From assembly GCF_003286085.1 (NCBI RefSeq), contig NW_020825354.1, positions 558,001 through 622,000 on the forward strand: 64,000 bases of DNA. Direction: 5' to 3'. Origin of the DNA: Drosophila persimilis. Lineage: Eukaryota > Arthropoda > Insecta > Diptera > Drosophilidae. The notes beneath the pieces are model-generated. The model saw nothing but the letters and a program-made list of their open reading frames with translations. It did no database searches and was not told the origin of the DNA. Within the stretch, counting starts at the first letter, position 1; every line of letters starts with the position of its first letter. Shown piece by piece: positions 26,501 through 37,723 of the stretch. The position numbers and the translations under genes are program-made.

Positions 26501-27475
26501 TTCGCAGGCTTCCTTCCGCAGATGGAGAATGCAGATGGAGAATGCAGATGGAGAAAGGAGAATGCAGGAAGAAGAGGAGAGCCTTCCGCTTGCGTAGGTG
26601 TTTGGCTTGTGGGCATCTTTTGGCCTTAGTTTGCGCCATTTTTCTTCATCTTTTGTGCTGCTGCGGAGCTGATGAATTCGTTAGGTGCCACCCTCCCTGC
26701 CAACAGAAGCATGGAAGCATCCCCCCTGCCACGTTTTTTCAATCCCCCATTCCGATGCCACATCCCATCCTGCAGCAGCATATCCTTCCATCCCTCCTGC
26801 CGCACCTTTGGGGCAATCGTTGCGCAGGTTGTAAACAACCAGCAACAGCAAAAAAAAAGGTGGCACAAGCTGAAGTAAGGGAAAGATATAGAGAGTGGAT
26901 TTGGACTTAGAAATACCCTCTATATCTACCTCTAAAAAATTAAGGAATAAGCTGCTGTATCACGCGTCAAGCAGCAGTGCCCCTCGGTCGGCTTTCCACA
27001 AAACCGCGCGCATCGAGCTTCGACTTGCTTTCGCCTACTACTTCATGTTGGAATTTGTGATTTTTATGCTGCCATTGATTAGTCGATCTAGAGCACTTGA
27101 TGCTGGATTAAATGTCGCTCAAAATTCGCACAATCCTGAAGCAAAAACAGACCGTTCCCATTGTCCAGCATACCCCTCTTATACGCCATAAATACGTGGC
27201 AGAAAAACCGCAATAAGTGAACATTTCAGTGTCGTATCCTTGACGTCAGCAGCAGGCAGCAGCAACCGCTGGGGAAATGCAAGCCGGTGACAGACCGCAG
27301 GAGCAAGCAGCAGTAGGAGGAATGGACATCCGACGTCCTCCCACACTCTGGCGACGGCGTTTCGAAAGAGAGCGAGATATCTTTCAAGCTGCTTTGCTAT
27401 GCTTTTCAACTTTGAATCCGAATCAGAATCAGAATCAGTATCTCGTCTGAGTCTGAATCTTTTGTGTATCCGAAA
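20527..27475. other. Mostly non-coding; CpG-rich promoter patch at 23.8-24.1 kb
   Basis: Besides the promoter candidate near 23954, no gene is supported. Contents: a CTCF-like motif at about 21490-21515, CAG/CAT/GA simple repeats, a G-tract cluster at 23019-23047, a cluster of seven AAGCTT sites at 25430-25640, and a 13-base tandem (three units) at about 26519-26570. The long minus-strand frame over 23597-24424 falls in the CpG-rich patch and is better explained as promoter/5' UTR DNA. Confidence 0.45.
23922..23957 (-). promoter_or_regulatory. TATA-less core promoter, Inr plus DPE
   Basis: The minus strand reads GTTCAGTTTCG with the initiator A at 23954. Counting that A as +1, positions +28 to +32 read AGTCG, a full match to the DPE consensus RGWYV at the exact spacing the element requires. 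The surrounding 300 bases are rich in CpG and CGTTGT-type triplets, unlike the neighbouring DNA, and no TATA box is seen. It would transcribe towards the coding exon at 20526-20452. Inr/DPE spacing is established knowledge for Drosophila; use of this site is inferred. Confidence 0.5.
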
Positions 27476-28315
27476 ATGAACTTTGCAATGCTGCTGCTCG
27501 TGTTCCTGTGCTATCTGCTGCCCCTTTCTGTGGTCCCTGAGACCGGATGGAAGCCAGAGTCAAGTAATTCAATGACCAAATCCTTGTTCGATCTTTATGG
27601 AGAGCTGAAGCAGCGACCCCGTTTTGGAGAGGATCAGAAATCCCTAAAGGAGACTAGTGACGACCTAATGAAGTTTCAGCTCTGTGCAGATACTACAGGA
27701 TCCTGCGAGGATAAAGAGAAAATCCTTGTCAAGGACGAGGACGATGAGGAGTATGAAGATGCGGCAGCAGACGATAATGCCGGTTATAAGGATGATGAGT
27801 GCGGTATCAATAGCGACAAAGAGAGGGAGGAGCATCAGAAAGATGGGACTTTTATGGAAAGGGTATCCTGCCTGATAAGGGGCATACACCGAAGCTTCAA
27901 GGCCATGGAGGACGATCTCAATGACTTGGCATCGCAGTTGCACGAGCAACTGGCGGAGCAGAACGACGAAGAATCATGTCCCGAAAATGTGCAGAGCGAT
28001 GAGTGTCCGGATCAGGAACCTGATAAAAAGGGGAACCCAACAGACGAGTGTGGACAGGATAGTAATGAAGACGAATGGCAAAATGATCCGCAAGAAGACG
28101 AGTGGCAAACGGAACCAAATGAAGTCCCAAAAAAGATCCCCGATATGGATCTCCTACAACAGATATACCTCCTCAATGCACACTTGTATGAGGAGGACGA
28201 CGAATCATCTGAACCAGAGCTCGACTATGGCACTGACACGGACCCTGATGCAGACGAGGAGTCGGAACTGTACCCCCGCCTGCAGCTGCGCCACTATCAA
28301 GATAATTATCTATGA
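27476..28315 (+). CDS. Secreted acidic protein, 279 aa, single exon
   Basis: ATG at 27476 in context CGAAAATG; stop TGA at 28313-28315. The first 20 or so residues (MNFAMLLLVFLCYLLPLSVV) form a clear signal peptide. The mature part is very rich in Asp/Glu, including a DEDDEEYEDAAADD stretch, scattered cysteines in short CxED/ECxD settings, a possible helical or coiled-coil segment at about residues 126-163, repeated DEWQ units near residue 200-220 and an acidic tail ending RHYQDNYL. The frame is continuous with no intron. A poly(A) signal AATAAA is at 28580-28585. I do not recognise a family. The low complexity and secretion signal resemble fast-evolving secreted proteins, for example of reproductive tract or haemolymph, but that is only a guess. 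It lies antisense to the presumed host. Confidence 0.85.
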   Translation: MNFAMLLLVFLCYLLPLSVVPETGWKPESSNSMTKSLFDLYGELKQRPRFGEDQKSLKETSDDLMKFQLCADTTGSCEDKEKILVKDEDDEEYEDAAADDNAGYKDDECGINSDKEREEHQKDGTFMERVSCLIRGIHRSFKAMEDDLNDLASQLHEQLAEQNDEESCPENVQSDECPDQEPDKKGNPTDECGQDSNEDEWQNDPQEDEWQTEPNEVPKKIPDMDLLQQIYLLNAHLYEEDDESSEPELDYGTDTDPDADEESELYPRLQLRHYQDNYL

Positions 28316-28579
28316 TCCACACCGGCCAGCACCGGTTCCTCCTCGGCGCAGAAGCTCCAAGGAAGATACACTGCTTTGCCCACCTTGGCCTATATTCTGT
28401 ATTTTATATTGCTACCCTGCTACACTACACCCCATATAGACGGAAAACAGGGCTAAAATCAATTCCACTATAGTTCGTGCAAATGTAAATCCCCCAAGAA
28501 AACGATTCCGACTCGAGATACAATATTGTCATTCAGAAACAGAGTATCAGCTACATTAATGTCGAGGCACGAGACTTTC

Positions 28580-28585
28580 AATAAA
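28580..28585 (+). terminator. Poly(A) signal of the acidic secreted gene
   Basis: AATAAA about 265 bases after the stop codon at 28315, followed by T-rich sequence. Confidence 0.6.
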
Positions 28586-31500
28586 AATAACGTTCTTTAT
28601 TTCCTTTAAAAAGTGTTTCAATACTTTCAGACTAGTAAAGTCTTCCATGAGCATCGATGTAGACCAAATATTTATGAGTGTCGTGTATCCACGTGCTCGA
28701 GTGATTTTCACATCTCTGTAGCTGTGCCTGCGGCATGTATAGAGAAATTAAGTGAAAAAAGGAAGATCAGCCTTGTTTCATGGGTCTGCATCAAAACGAT
28801 GTAATTTTCGAGTCAATTTTCCTGATCCCCTCAGTCCCATTGCAGACTTTGCGACTTCTGTGTGGCATTTTCCGGTCGAAAGGCACTCCTCCCTTTCTAC
28901 TTTTGTGGTCGAATCGAAGTCAAATCATTGCTGGAGGGCAGGGAAAACTGATGAGAAACTTCTGCCTGAGTGGCAGTCATATTGGTCTGCAGTTTGATTC
29001 GCATTCCTCTCTTTTTCGTTCTGTCTGAAAGTTCTGTCAAATGCTGTTTTTGTTTTCGGGGCCTCCTCCACCTATGAGGCGCCTCTCCATTTGGGTTTGT
29101 GGTTTTCAAAGCCTTCAATTTTCAAACAAAAACAAAATCGATATAGATTTGAGTTGAGTTGAGGAGCATGGGTGCTCCTGGGTGTGTACTGTGCGTGCAT
29201 TTGATGTCCTTTCGGCAACAATTATATCCTGAATAGTAGTTAAAATGTTTATGGGCCTCCACTCTTCTCAAATTCTCACTTCTGCCACACATCTCACGCA
29301 CTCTGCTCCACTCTTGTGAGGACACTTGCTCTCCTGGCCCTCCTTCCTGCTCTGGTTATGTCCTTTGGATTGTCCTGTGATTTATTTCTGCTGATTAAAG
29401 GCAAAATCTCTTTGTTCCTTGGCCTTTTGTTCTGCCAGATGATTGTTTTATTGCTTTGTCGCCTTCGTTTTTGGTGGACTCTTACTTTTACGAGCATTCC
29501 TTTAATTTTCCTTAAGCGCCACATGGCGCGTATACTTGATGCGTGGCATGTGGAAACCGCAGCTTCAAATGCCAGGCTCGCCTCTTGCCTCCCCGTTTGC
29601 CTCTGCACCCCCTCAACTAAATTATGAATGAACGAAAGGTGGAAAAAAGCGCCAGAGATGCCCCACCTCCTGATGCCTCATGCTGCACTTTGCTGCACTC
29701 GTGTCTCCCGCAAGGTCAGAAAAAGGTACTCTAGGGGTTGATGGGGGCTGGGGCGGTTGGGTCTAAGAGGGTGGCTACTGCTTCTGCTGCTGCTTCTGCT
29801 CTGAACTTGAACTTTTGTCAGACCGAAAACAGATGCTTCTCGCGCGCTGTCTGGCTAAGTCGGCTTTAATTATGGCATACAACACTTTTGCACACAAGAA
29901 GACCTCTGGAAGGGAAGGGAGAACAGAGGAGCATTGGGGAGAAGAGCGGGGGTGAGTCGGGGAGAAGGTGAAGCCACTGAGAGACGACTCAGAGAAGGGG
30001 CAGTGGCAGTGGCCTCCTCCGTTGAGCAATTAAACGCGAGGCTACAAATTCTTCACACGCGCCCCGCACATAAATTCCACAGCCCAACGAGGAGAAAAGA
30101 ACGGGGATGGGGATGGGGATGGGGGACGGCTCTAGAGCAAAGAAAACAAAGAAAAAAGCGATACAGAGAGATGACTAAAGAGTGTGCGAAAGAGAGGCCA
30201 GGGAAGTTCTTGCATATTTTTTTAAGGGCATTTTGTGCTATTTATTTAAGGGAAAACTTTTGCTTTCGCCAATGAAATATGACGCTTACTCCGCACATAC
30301 CTTTGCCTCCCCCCAGCCCAACAGAGGAGCCACGAATGGACGGAAAGAGGGTGAAAAGGAGAGCGAGGTGGAGCAGTGGAGACATAATCATATTCATGAC
30401 AATATAATGGCATCGTTAGATAGGAGGCTCGAGAGGAGAGTCAGTCGACTGGAAGTCCTAGGCAACCACAGAAGTCGCTTTCGCTTTCATTTTCATATGG
30501 AAGATACCCTGAACAGAGACGGAAGGGTATGATGTATGCAGCATCTTTTGCTGAGTCCCAGAGTTGGGCATCTGTGCCTCTATCTGCTGCTGGACCTCCA
30601 TTCCTCCAAACCAATGGGAAACTCCTAGATCAATCATCTGTCGTTTGGCTCTTTAAACACCTGGCTTTCACCCAAATTGGGTGACTATATCAATTCTTTT
30701 CCATATAGACCACACATTTTCAAGGGTATCCGAACCCTCGACTCCATTGGATGGCCTTCTGTCCAGCGCCAACGGCTGTCCATTAGCCAGTCAGCGAGTA
30801 CAACAACGATAGAGCGAGGGAGTGGGTGCCTTGGCATGGGGCAGGCAGCGAGAAGTCCCTTTCCCCATTTGAACTTCATAAATTCATGAAGCTGCCACTG
30901 GCGCATTAATCAGGACACTGAGACAAGAGAAAGAGAGATAGGAAAAGCACGAAGGACTTCCCGCACAGATGGAAATTATCAAGTTTCTCCGCTTCTGTTT
31001 TCCCCGTTTCCCAAATTGATTTCGTTACGGAAGAGAAGAGATTTTTCATGCTTTTGAGTCCTCTCACTTTTTGGATAATTGCCAACAATTAGAGAATACA
31101 AAATGAATATAGGATTTATCTTAAGACAGGAGAAAGATAATTTCATTCAATCTGTCTAGATTGAGGAAGTGGAAATACGGAGGAAAAGAGCAATCGGTCA
31201 ATGAATGGAATTAAACGGAGTATCCACCCTCAATTCCCTCGGATTTATGCTGTCAAATTGGTTTCCATCAGAGCACTGCATCTGTGTATCACTCAATTAA
31301 TTCCCAGTGAAATAATGAAAGAACCTGACTAACAGTTTAAGAAAACTTTTTCAATTTTTTTCCAAGTGTTTCTTTGATTTTATTTTCCCAAAGAAAACTT
31401 TCAGATCGTAACATTTTTACATATACAATATGAACAAAAGAAGTTGCATCGCATCTTTCGCTAGGGCTCGTTGAACACCTGGTTTTCTTAGAGTATTAAT

Positions 31501-32147
31501 GCTAATGCTTTTTGTTGCATAATTTTAGGATCCATATGCATACAATAGTCCACTATACACACTCTTCCCTTGGGTAGAGCGCTCTTCTTACCGGAAAGAA
31601 CTCTCCCAGAAGTCTCTTTCTTTTTTTAAAATTTATTTATTCAATAATTTCAATGGATTCAATGAATTATACTTACCGAATGCTGCTCATTTATGGATTC
31701 ATTGTTTAATTATGTATTTATTTTTATTTTTTTTCAAAATATTTGGTTTTTTTTGGGGGGTTGTGACACATATACACATACATATATTCAGACATATACA
31801 TATATATTTTGTTCGGGTGTAAGTGTGTGTGTGTGTGGTGTGTGGGTGTTTGTGCGGGGGGGAGGGAATAGAAGAGAGAAAAAAGAAAAAATTTTATATA
31901 TTTATCAAATGATTGCACATTAAATTTGTGATGAGATTTCTTTTGCTTTTCTTTTATGATTTATGAAATGGGGCTTGTGTCCAAGTGTGTGTGTGTGTGT
32001 CTCTTTGTTTGTGTTGGTGTGTGTGTGTGTGGCATGCGAGAGGAGGCTAAGACATATAGATATGTATGTAAAGAGAGAGCGACGGGCAATAAGCTAGTAT
32101 TCTAGGAGAAAAAAAGCCACAAACGATGGGAAATTACTACATCTAGG
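28586..32147. other. Gene-free stretch
   Basis: No supported gene. GGGGAT repeats near 30104-30125, TG/CA runs around 31820-31850 and AT-rich DNA at 31320-31760. A strong donor-like sequence TCG|GTAAGTAT on the minus strand at 31677/31676 follows a short ATG-AGC-AGC-ATT frame, but it leaves phase 2 and has no other support. Confidence 0.4.
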
Positions 32148-32205
32148 ACTTACCTGAGAATCAAAAGTCTCACATACACAAAGAAAACAAAGAAGAAAAT
32201 CGAAT
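32148..32205 (-). other. Candidate recursive splice (ratchet) site
   Basis: Read on the minus strand, a long pyrimidine tract (TTCTTCTTTGTTTTCTTTG and more) is followed by TTCTCAG|GTAAGT, with the junction between 32154 and 32153. A juxtaposed perfect 3' splice site and perfect 5' splice site with no exon between is the hallmark of the zero-length ratchet points known from long Drosophila introns. Orientation matches the host exons on either side, which lie 4 kb upstream and 12 kb downstream. Chance juxtaposition is possible. Confidence 0.5.
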
Positions 32206-35200
32206 AAAAGAAGGTCGAAGCAGTTTAGAGATGATAGGGGGAATTATAGGGCAATAGAGGGGGAAAAAGACTGGAAGATGATAGGGAGATACCGTGGAAG
32301 ATATGTATGTCACAAGGTAGGGTGCATCTGTGCCCCACTTTGGCAACAGTTAAATGCTGACATCTATTGATTTTGACAATAAAATATGCGTTTCGTGGCG
32401 AGAAGACCCCTATTGTAAGCCGCCTCTATACCACCCCCTTCGGCGACCCTACCCTTTCGAAAGGGTGAAGGATAACAAACTTTATTTGATTGTTCTCCTT
32501 CCCTACAATTCGCAAAGCCCGTTGCCAACCAAAGCGAATGTCACGTTTCGTTTTTATTTCAATTTGCGATGCGAACGCCGGTCTTTGAAGCCCCACTGTG
32601 GAGGCCCTGGTGCTGGGGGGACGGAGGTTCCAGGGGTTCCATAGGTAGGCAGTGGCTGGCCAGCGGCACGGGGAAGGGAAGCACACTACAAATCTGATTC
32701 TAAACTCAATCAAGCATGTCGGTCCCCTCACTCCTGGTAACCGGTACGGTTACGCCATGCCCCGAGACCACGACCACGAACACGTGCCTCCCTACAGAGC
32801 AGGGCTCGGCAGGGCACAGCATGTTATGGCCACTTGGGAGAATGAGTGGAACAGTGGATCACAACACAAGTGGAAACAGTAGAATTTATAGGGAATAGTC
32901 CACTGGGAGAGTGAGTGGATTGTGGAAGATAGGTAGAATGCATGTGCCTCTGTAAGCGGAACTTGGGAGGTATCTAAGTGGAACCCAAGTGGTGTTTACA
33001 TATTTATACAGATATAAATATGGAAGCTAAGTGGAAGTGGAACATAGCTGGAATACAATACACGTGGATCAACCCTGAGTGGATCATACGTGAGCGGAAC
33101 AGTGGAATTTGCAATTTTCTAGCAGTTTCTCCCACAGGTAAGATATGCCTTCATACGTACATATGCATGTATATTTGATAGCCACTTAGAAAACTTGTGG
33201 ACTGAAAAAAAAAACTTTCTAAAGTATTTTCATAGTGACTACCAATCAGAACTTTTGCAACCTTTTTCATCATCCTTTTACTTCCACACAAATTCTGATG
33301 CTTTTTATCTTTAAACAGCTGTTTTTCTATACCATATCCCACTATATATATCTATCCCACTGTGCCGCGCCGCACTGTTAGTTTGATGCATTGTCTGTGG
33401 ATGACACAATGGCTTTTTCCGCTCTACCTGTAGACACAACGTGCACTGCATTTGATTCGATTAACGCTGACACCATCCCCTGCTGCGGCTCTGTCTGTCT
33501 GTCTGTTGTAACAAATATTTCACCGCCCATCAGATGCATTCATCATCGCTCAACCAGAAACCAGAAGAGGCTCCTACTCCATCATCAACAAATGTTGCAC
33601 TGTACTGTGTGTGGTGGTGGTGGTGGCATCTTGTTTATCATCTGTCTGTCTGTCTGCCAAAAATGCCTGATGGCCCAAACATTTCTCCCTTACGTATCTG
33701 TACGTGTATCTTTGACCTTCGTTGCTTTTCTCTGCATTACAAATCAATTTGGAAAATTGCAATCTGCCGCAAGAAGAAAATCAGAAATCATTGCGCTTCG
33801 ATTAAAATTGTTTGCCAATTCTTGTAAAACATTTCTATATCAAGTTTGTGTGTGGTTGCAAAAGTGGAAAATGTGTGCGCCTGTCGATGCTCAAGATTAC
33901 ATATTTTCCATTTCCTTCAACGACACACACACATGAGGAAAATCGTTTTTTCCAAGGATATTTTTTCATTTAATATTTTCCCATTTGCTCGCTTTAGGAA
34001 AAGTTTTGTGTGTGGGGAGGGAGAGATCTAAGAGTGGAGGGTAGAGCGTTGCATGTGGATGTGACGTGAGAGCTCAGACTCTCGAAGAAAAACAATAAAA
34101 CTAGGGGATTATCGAATAGTTTTTCCGATTAATGCTCTTTAATTTGAGGCCACTATTTTTTATTAGCGTCTATAAACGATAAATGTACTACGTATTGAAA
34201 TATATTTTACAGTTTCTACTAGAAATTAATGAAAATACCTTTTCTAAAAGACGTTTTTAGGCTAAAATTTAAAAATATCGATAAAAACAAGTAAGATATC
34301 TAATTTCGATCACTTTCTACCAAAAAAACACAGAAAAGGTAGGAGCTTTTTATACACAATCAGAAAGGAATACCGACTGACCGAGGGGCGCTACCGCATG
34401 ACGTTTTATTCCCCATTTGTGGTTTATTTCATGAAGACTCATATTTGGTTTTCCCTGGATCGTTCTTCCCCTCTCTACATCTCACACAACATTTAAACCG
34501 CCACCATATATTCATATATATTTTTCTATCCGTATTGCGATTGTATCTGACAACTCATTCAAAGGAAGATAGCTGTCAAGTGCTAGAATGCAGGATGCAT
34601 TCTTATATCCTTTCCACTCTCCCCTCACTCTATCACACTTTATGGCACATAAGCGAATGGTTGGATTTGGACGTTTAATGAGCATGTTGGCGCACACATC
34701 AAACCCTGTGGCATAGACCCTACTATGACGATGGAAACCGTAGATATAATAAAAAAAAAATATCATATTACCACAGTGTAATGGGGGAAAACCACTAGGA
34801 AACCGCTGGGAAAACTAAAAGGGGCAGGAAATGGGAAAATGCTTCTAATCCTCCCCACTGAAATTTATGTGCAGATTTTATTGGTTAGTAGAATTAAGTA
34901 AAATGTCGGACAGGAAACCTAGAAAATGCACATAAAAAGATTGAAATAGTAGAATTGCGAGAGAGAGGGAGCCGCACAGAAAGAGCTTTATTTTTAATTT
35001 GATTGAATTAATTAAAACAAAAAAAGGAAACATTATACTGAAAATCTCTTTCTACTTACTACTGCTGCAATTTATTTGCCTTCTCCATTTCCCTGCCACC
35101 ATTCTGTCCATTCTGGCAACTAAAATGGAATTGTGTGCATTGGGAATGGGGCAGTGGCAAGAGAAAGTATTTCGAGTGGCAGTAGGAACAAGAGCTTGCC

Positions 35201-36126
35201 TCTTAAGTAAGATTTGAGCCCAAAGTTGTAGCAAAGTCAACTGGATACCCAGCAGAAATAGGGGAAAACTCTCTTCCCCATTGTCCTGACAAAACTGAGG
35301 AATTTCAAAGTCAGATAGAGAGTTAAGAGAGTGTTCAAAGGACATTAGGCGTTAGTTCATCAACCAATTGGCTTATCAAATACTATATTCGAAAATTTAT
35401 CTAGAATTTTTTAGCAGCCGCTCAACTTTAACCAACTTTTTTCCACTTTTATTTTTTATATTCTCACATGCATCAAATTATTTAGATATATATTTTTTAT
35501 AACTTTCCAACTAATTTTGTTGTATATATTTTTTTTAATATTAATATTATATTTTATATTTTGTTATTTAATATGTTCGAATGCATTTTATATATTATTA
35601 AAAATTCTAATTTATTTTGTATATTTTTTATTAATTTTTTAGTTTTAGTTCTTTTTTTCCTTTACAATTTGTATTGATTTTTATTTTATTAAACTAAGTT
35701 GTTTTTTGTTAATTAAAGCACTTTATTAAGCACCTTTATTCTTGTATAAAAAAACCTTTCTTAGAGCGTGCCTATAAGCGGTACAACAAAATTCAGTGGT
35801 ATTCATTCGAATTTGCATTTTAAATCCCAGCTTCAATGAATTAAAGCATAAAATCTAAAAATGCGGTGAGATTATCCTTGTGCAATCTGCTTTCAAAGAG
35901 TTCCAAGATACAAATGTATCTGCTTGTAGTGGGACTTTCTTCTACCTAATACTTAGCATGCATACAAATAAAACATTTCAAAAAACTAATTCTCATGCCA
36001 CAAGAGGGAGATTTAATTTAATTTAATATACTCTTCAACGAATTATCTTGTTTGAAAATGCAAATGAAAGGATTGTCCCAATTAAAAGTGAATTAAAAAA
36101 TTAGTTTAACAAAAGCGAGCGTTTAC
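32206..36126. other. Gene-free stretch with degenerate repeats and AT-rich block
   Basis: No firmly supported gene. A 96-codon ATG frame at 32354-32644 has no intron or homology support. Eleven GTGGA motifs lie in about 32840-33115. A CTCF-like motif occurs at about 34378-34402. From about 35440 to 35720 the DNA is strongly AT-rich. TG/CA and TCTG tracts occur around 31990-32030 and 33490-33660. Confidence 0.45.
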
Positions 36127-36189
36127 CTCTTCATCGTTTGTGGTCGTCGTCTCGTTTTCGTCGACAATGTTGTGGATGTTTAGAACCAT
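36127..36189 (-). CDS. Candidate first coding exon of minus-strand host gene (acidic/Thr-rich N-terminus)
   Basis: ATG at 36189 (context TTAAATGG, with an in-frame TAA directly before it) opens 21 codons, MVLNIHNIVDENETTTTNDE plus a final Glu, and ends GAG|GTAAAC in phase 0. The in-frame stop just upstream means it can only be a first coding exon. Upstream lies a hexamer array of the CGAGTC type (36203-36231) that would be in the 5' UTR. The donor GTAAAC is acceptable but not strong. It fits the pattern of the exons at 37613 and 20452. Identity unknown. Confidence 0.5.
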
Positions 36190-36354
36190 TTAAGCACACT
36201 ACTCGGACTCGGACTCGGACTCGTACTCGTGAGTTCCATTCACCATTTAGTCAAATCAAAAGTTCAGTGAAAGAGGAAAGTGAAACGTAAGCGAAGCTGG
36301 TCGAAACACAACTGCCACACGCCAAACGCCACAGCTTTCATTCAAATAAATGCG

Positions 36355-36460
36355 TATAGATATAGATATAGATATGTATAAAGATAGATGTAGATACCTG
36401 ACAAATATTTGTGTTCAAATAAAAGCAATAGACAGATAGATAGATAGATAGATTGACAGA
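36355..36460. repeat. GATA microsatellite pair
   Basis: Two GATA-type runs (about 36355-36395 as AGATAT/TAGATA units and 36429-36456 as AGATAGATAG) separated by a short AT-rich spacer. Confidence 0.7.
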
Positions 36461-37612
36461 TAGAGAGAAAGAGTGTAATACTTACGCTTTTGCTTAGCCT
36501 AAAGAGTTACTCGGAGTTAAACCAATTGGCTAAATGTTAGTTATTCGTACTAGTACTAGTATGTATATATCTGTGTGGCACTTTTCGGTCATGAGAGAGC
36601 TAGACCATGATCGGGGTGGTTGCAACTACGTTTTTGAGCTAATGACAAAAGTAAGACAAGAGCAAAAGAGTCGAGCAGAAGTTTGTTTGGTCACGCCCTC
36701 TAAAGCTGTTTGGAAAACGCTAGTCGGAAAAATACTCGAGTTAAAGTGTGGAACGGAAGAAAAATATAAAAGGGAAAATATTGAATTGAAAAATAGAATA
36801 GAACGAAAGCCAAGTCAAATATTTGTCTAGCTAAAATGCAAAAGGCAATGGAAAGCGAAAGTTTTTTCGGTGATACCCTTGCAGAGGGTACTATTGTGTG
36901 TGTGCATTACTTTGAGTCTAGGATTCTTTGACGGGGTTCAGAGAGCTAGAGACAACGCTCTGTCCTTTCAATTATTTCTTTGATAATAAAGCTATTGATG
37001 TTTAAGATATCTCAATGAAAGAAATATACAGTTTCTTCGTTAATTTTCAACAAAACTATTACAGATTCCACTGCACTTTGCACTGCTTGCTAGCCAATAG
37101 GCAATGAGAATATTTGCAAAACTAAAAGTGCATCTCCAATGATTTTGTGTAATTTAATTGCTACGATCATAAATTATTTCTTTATTTATAAAAACTAACT
37201 CAAATATGATCTAAAAGCCAATATGTTTACCAAGTGCATAAAAGGTGATAGACCTCACAGAAAATCGAATACGAAAGTCTGTGTTAAACTTAAGAGACTC
37301 TTCTAACATATGTATGTATTTCCTGGAAACAGGAAATATAGTTACTACCGCTAATAATCCCTCAACTGCAAGGGTATTGAAATTTCGTTGCTCCAAACTA
37401 AGTTTTAATGCATTTGGTGTAGTATTTTTCGTCACGCACTTTGCTACTTAGTGAGTGAATGAGAGAGCGAGAGGATGGATGAGCGAGTGGATGGGCGGTA
37501 GAGTGGAAATGGTTATTGTTTTTGTATTTTGGTTTTTCTCTGTTTCTGAATGAACGATGGGTGTAGGTGGCGGGCGGGGGCAACGCTTCAATGTTTTTGT
37601 TACACTACTCAC

Positions 37613-37723
37613 CCCAATCCTGCCAAGCAGCAGGGCATCCATTTCGCCACCATTTTGGGCGACGGGAGCTGTTGTTATCACGGATATCGTCGGCTCCTGT
37701 TGACCACTCAGATCGACCGACAT
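37613..37723 (-). CDS. Candidate first coding exon of minus-strand host gene (37-residue N-terminus)
   Basis: ATG at 37723 in good context (TTCAACATG) opens 37 codons starting MSVDLSGQQEPTISVITT and ending MDALLLGRIG, then a consensus donor G|GTGAGT, phase 0. Codon use is balanced and the residue mix is that of a real, soluble N-terminus rather than of simple repeat DNA. An AATCC repeat (37911-37935) and AT-rich DNA precede it, so the 5' UTR may be spliced. Spacing to the next candidate first exon (36189) is 1.4 kb, which would suit clustered alternative promoters. I do not recognise the protein; the linked exons should lie at lower coordinates. Confidence 0.62.

Noticed and set aside
26895-27191. 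98-codon frame just upstream of the acidic secreted gene
   Set aside because: Starts at GTG, no splice connection to the 27476 gene and low protein-like character.
29316-29627. 103-codon hydrophobic frame
   Set aside because: T-rich DNA produces hydrophobic codons by chance; starts at GTG and has no gene signals.
32354-32644. 96-codon ATG frame on plus
   Set aside because: Reasonable composition, but no splice sites, no poly(A) signal and the antisense strand is open over the same bases.
33391-33936. 181-codon plus-strand open frame
   Set aside because: Starts at TTG, passes through TCTG and GGTGGT repeats, no intron or promoter support.
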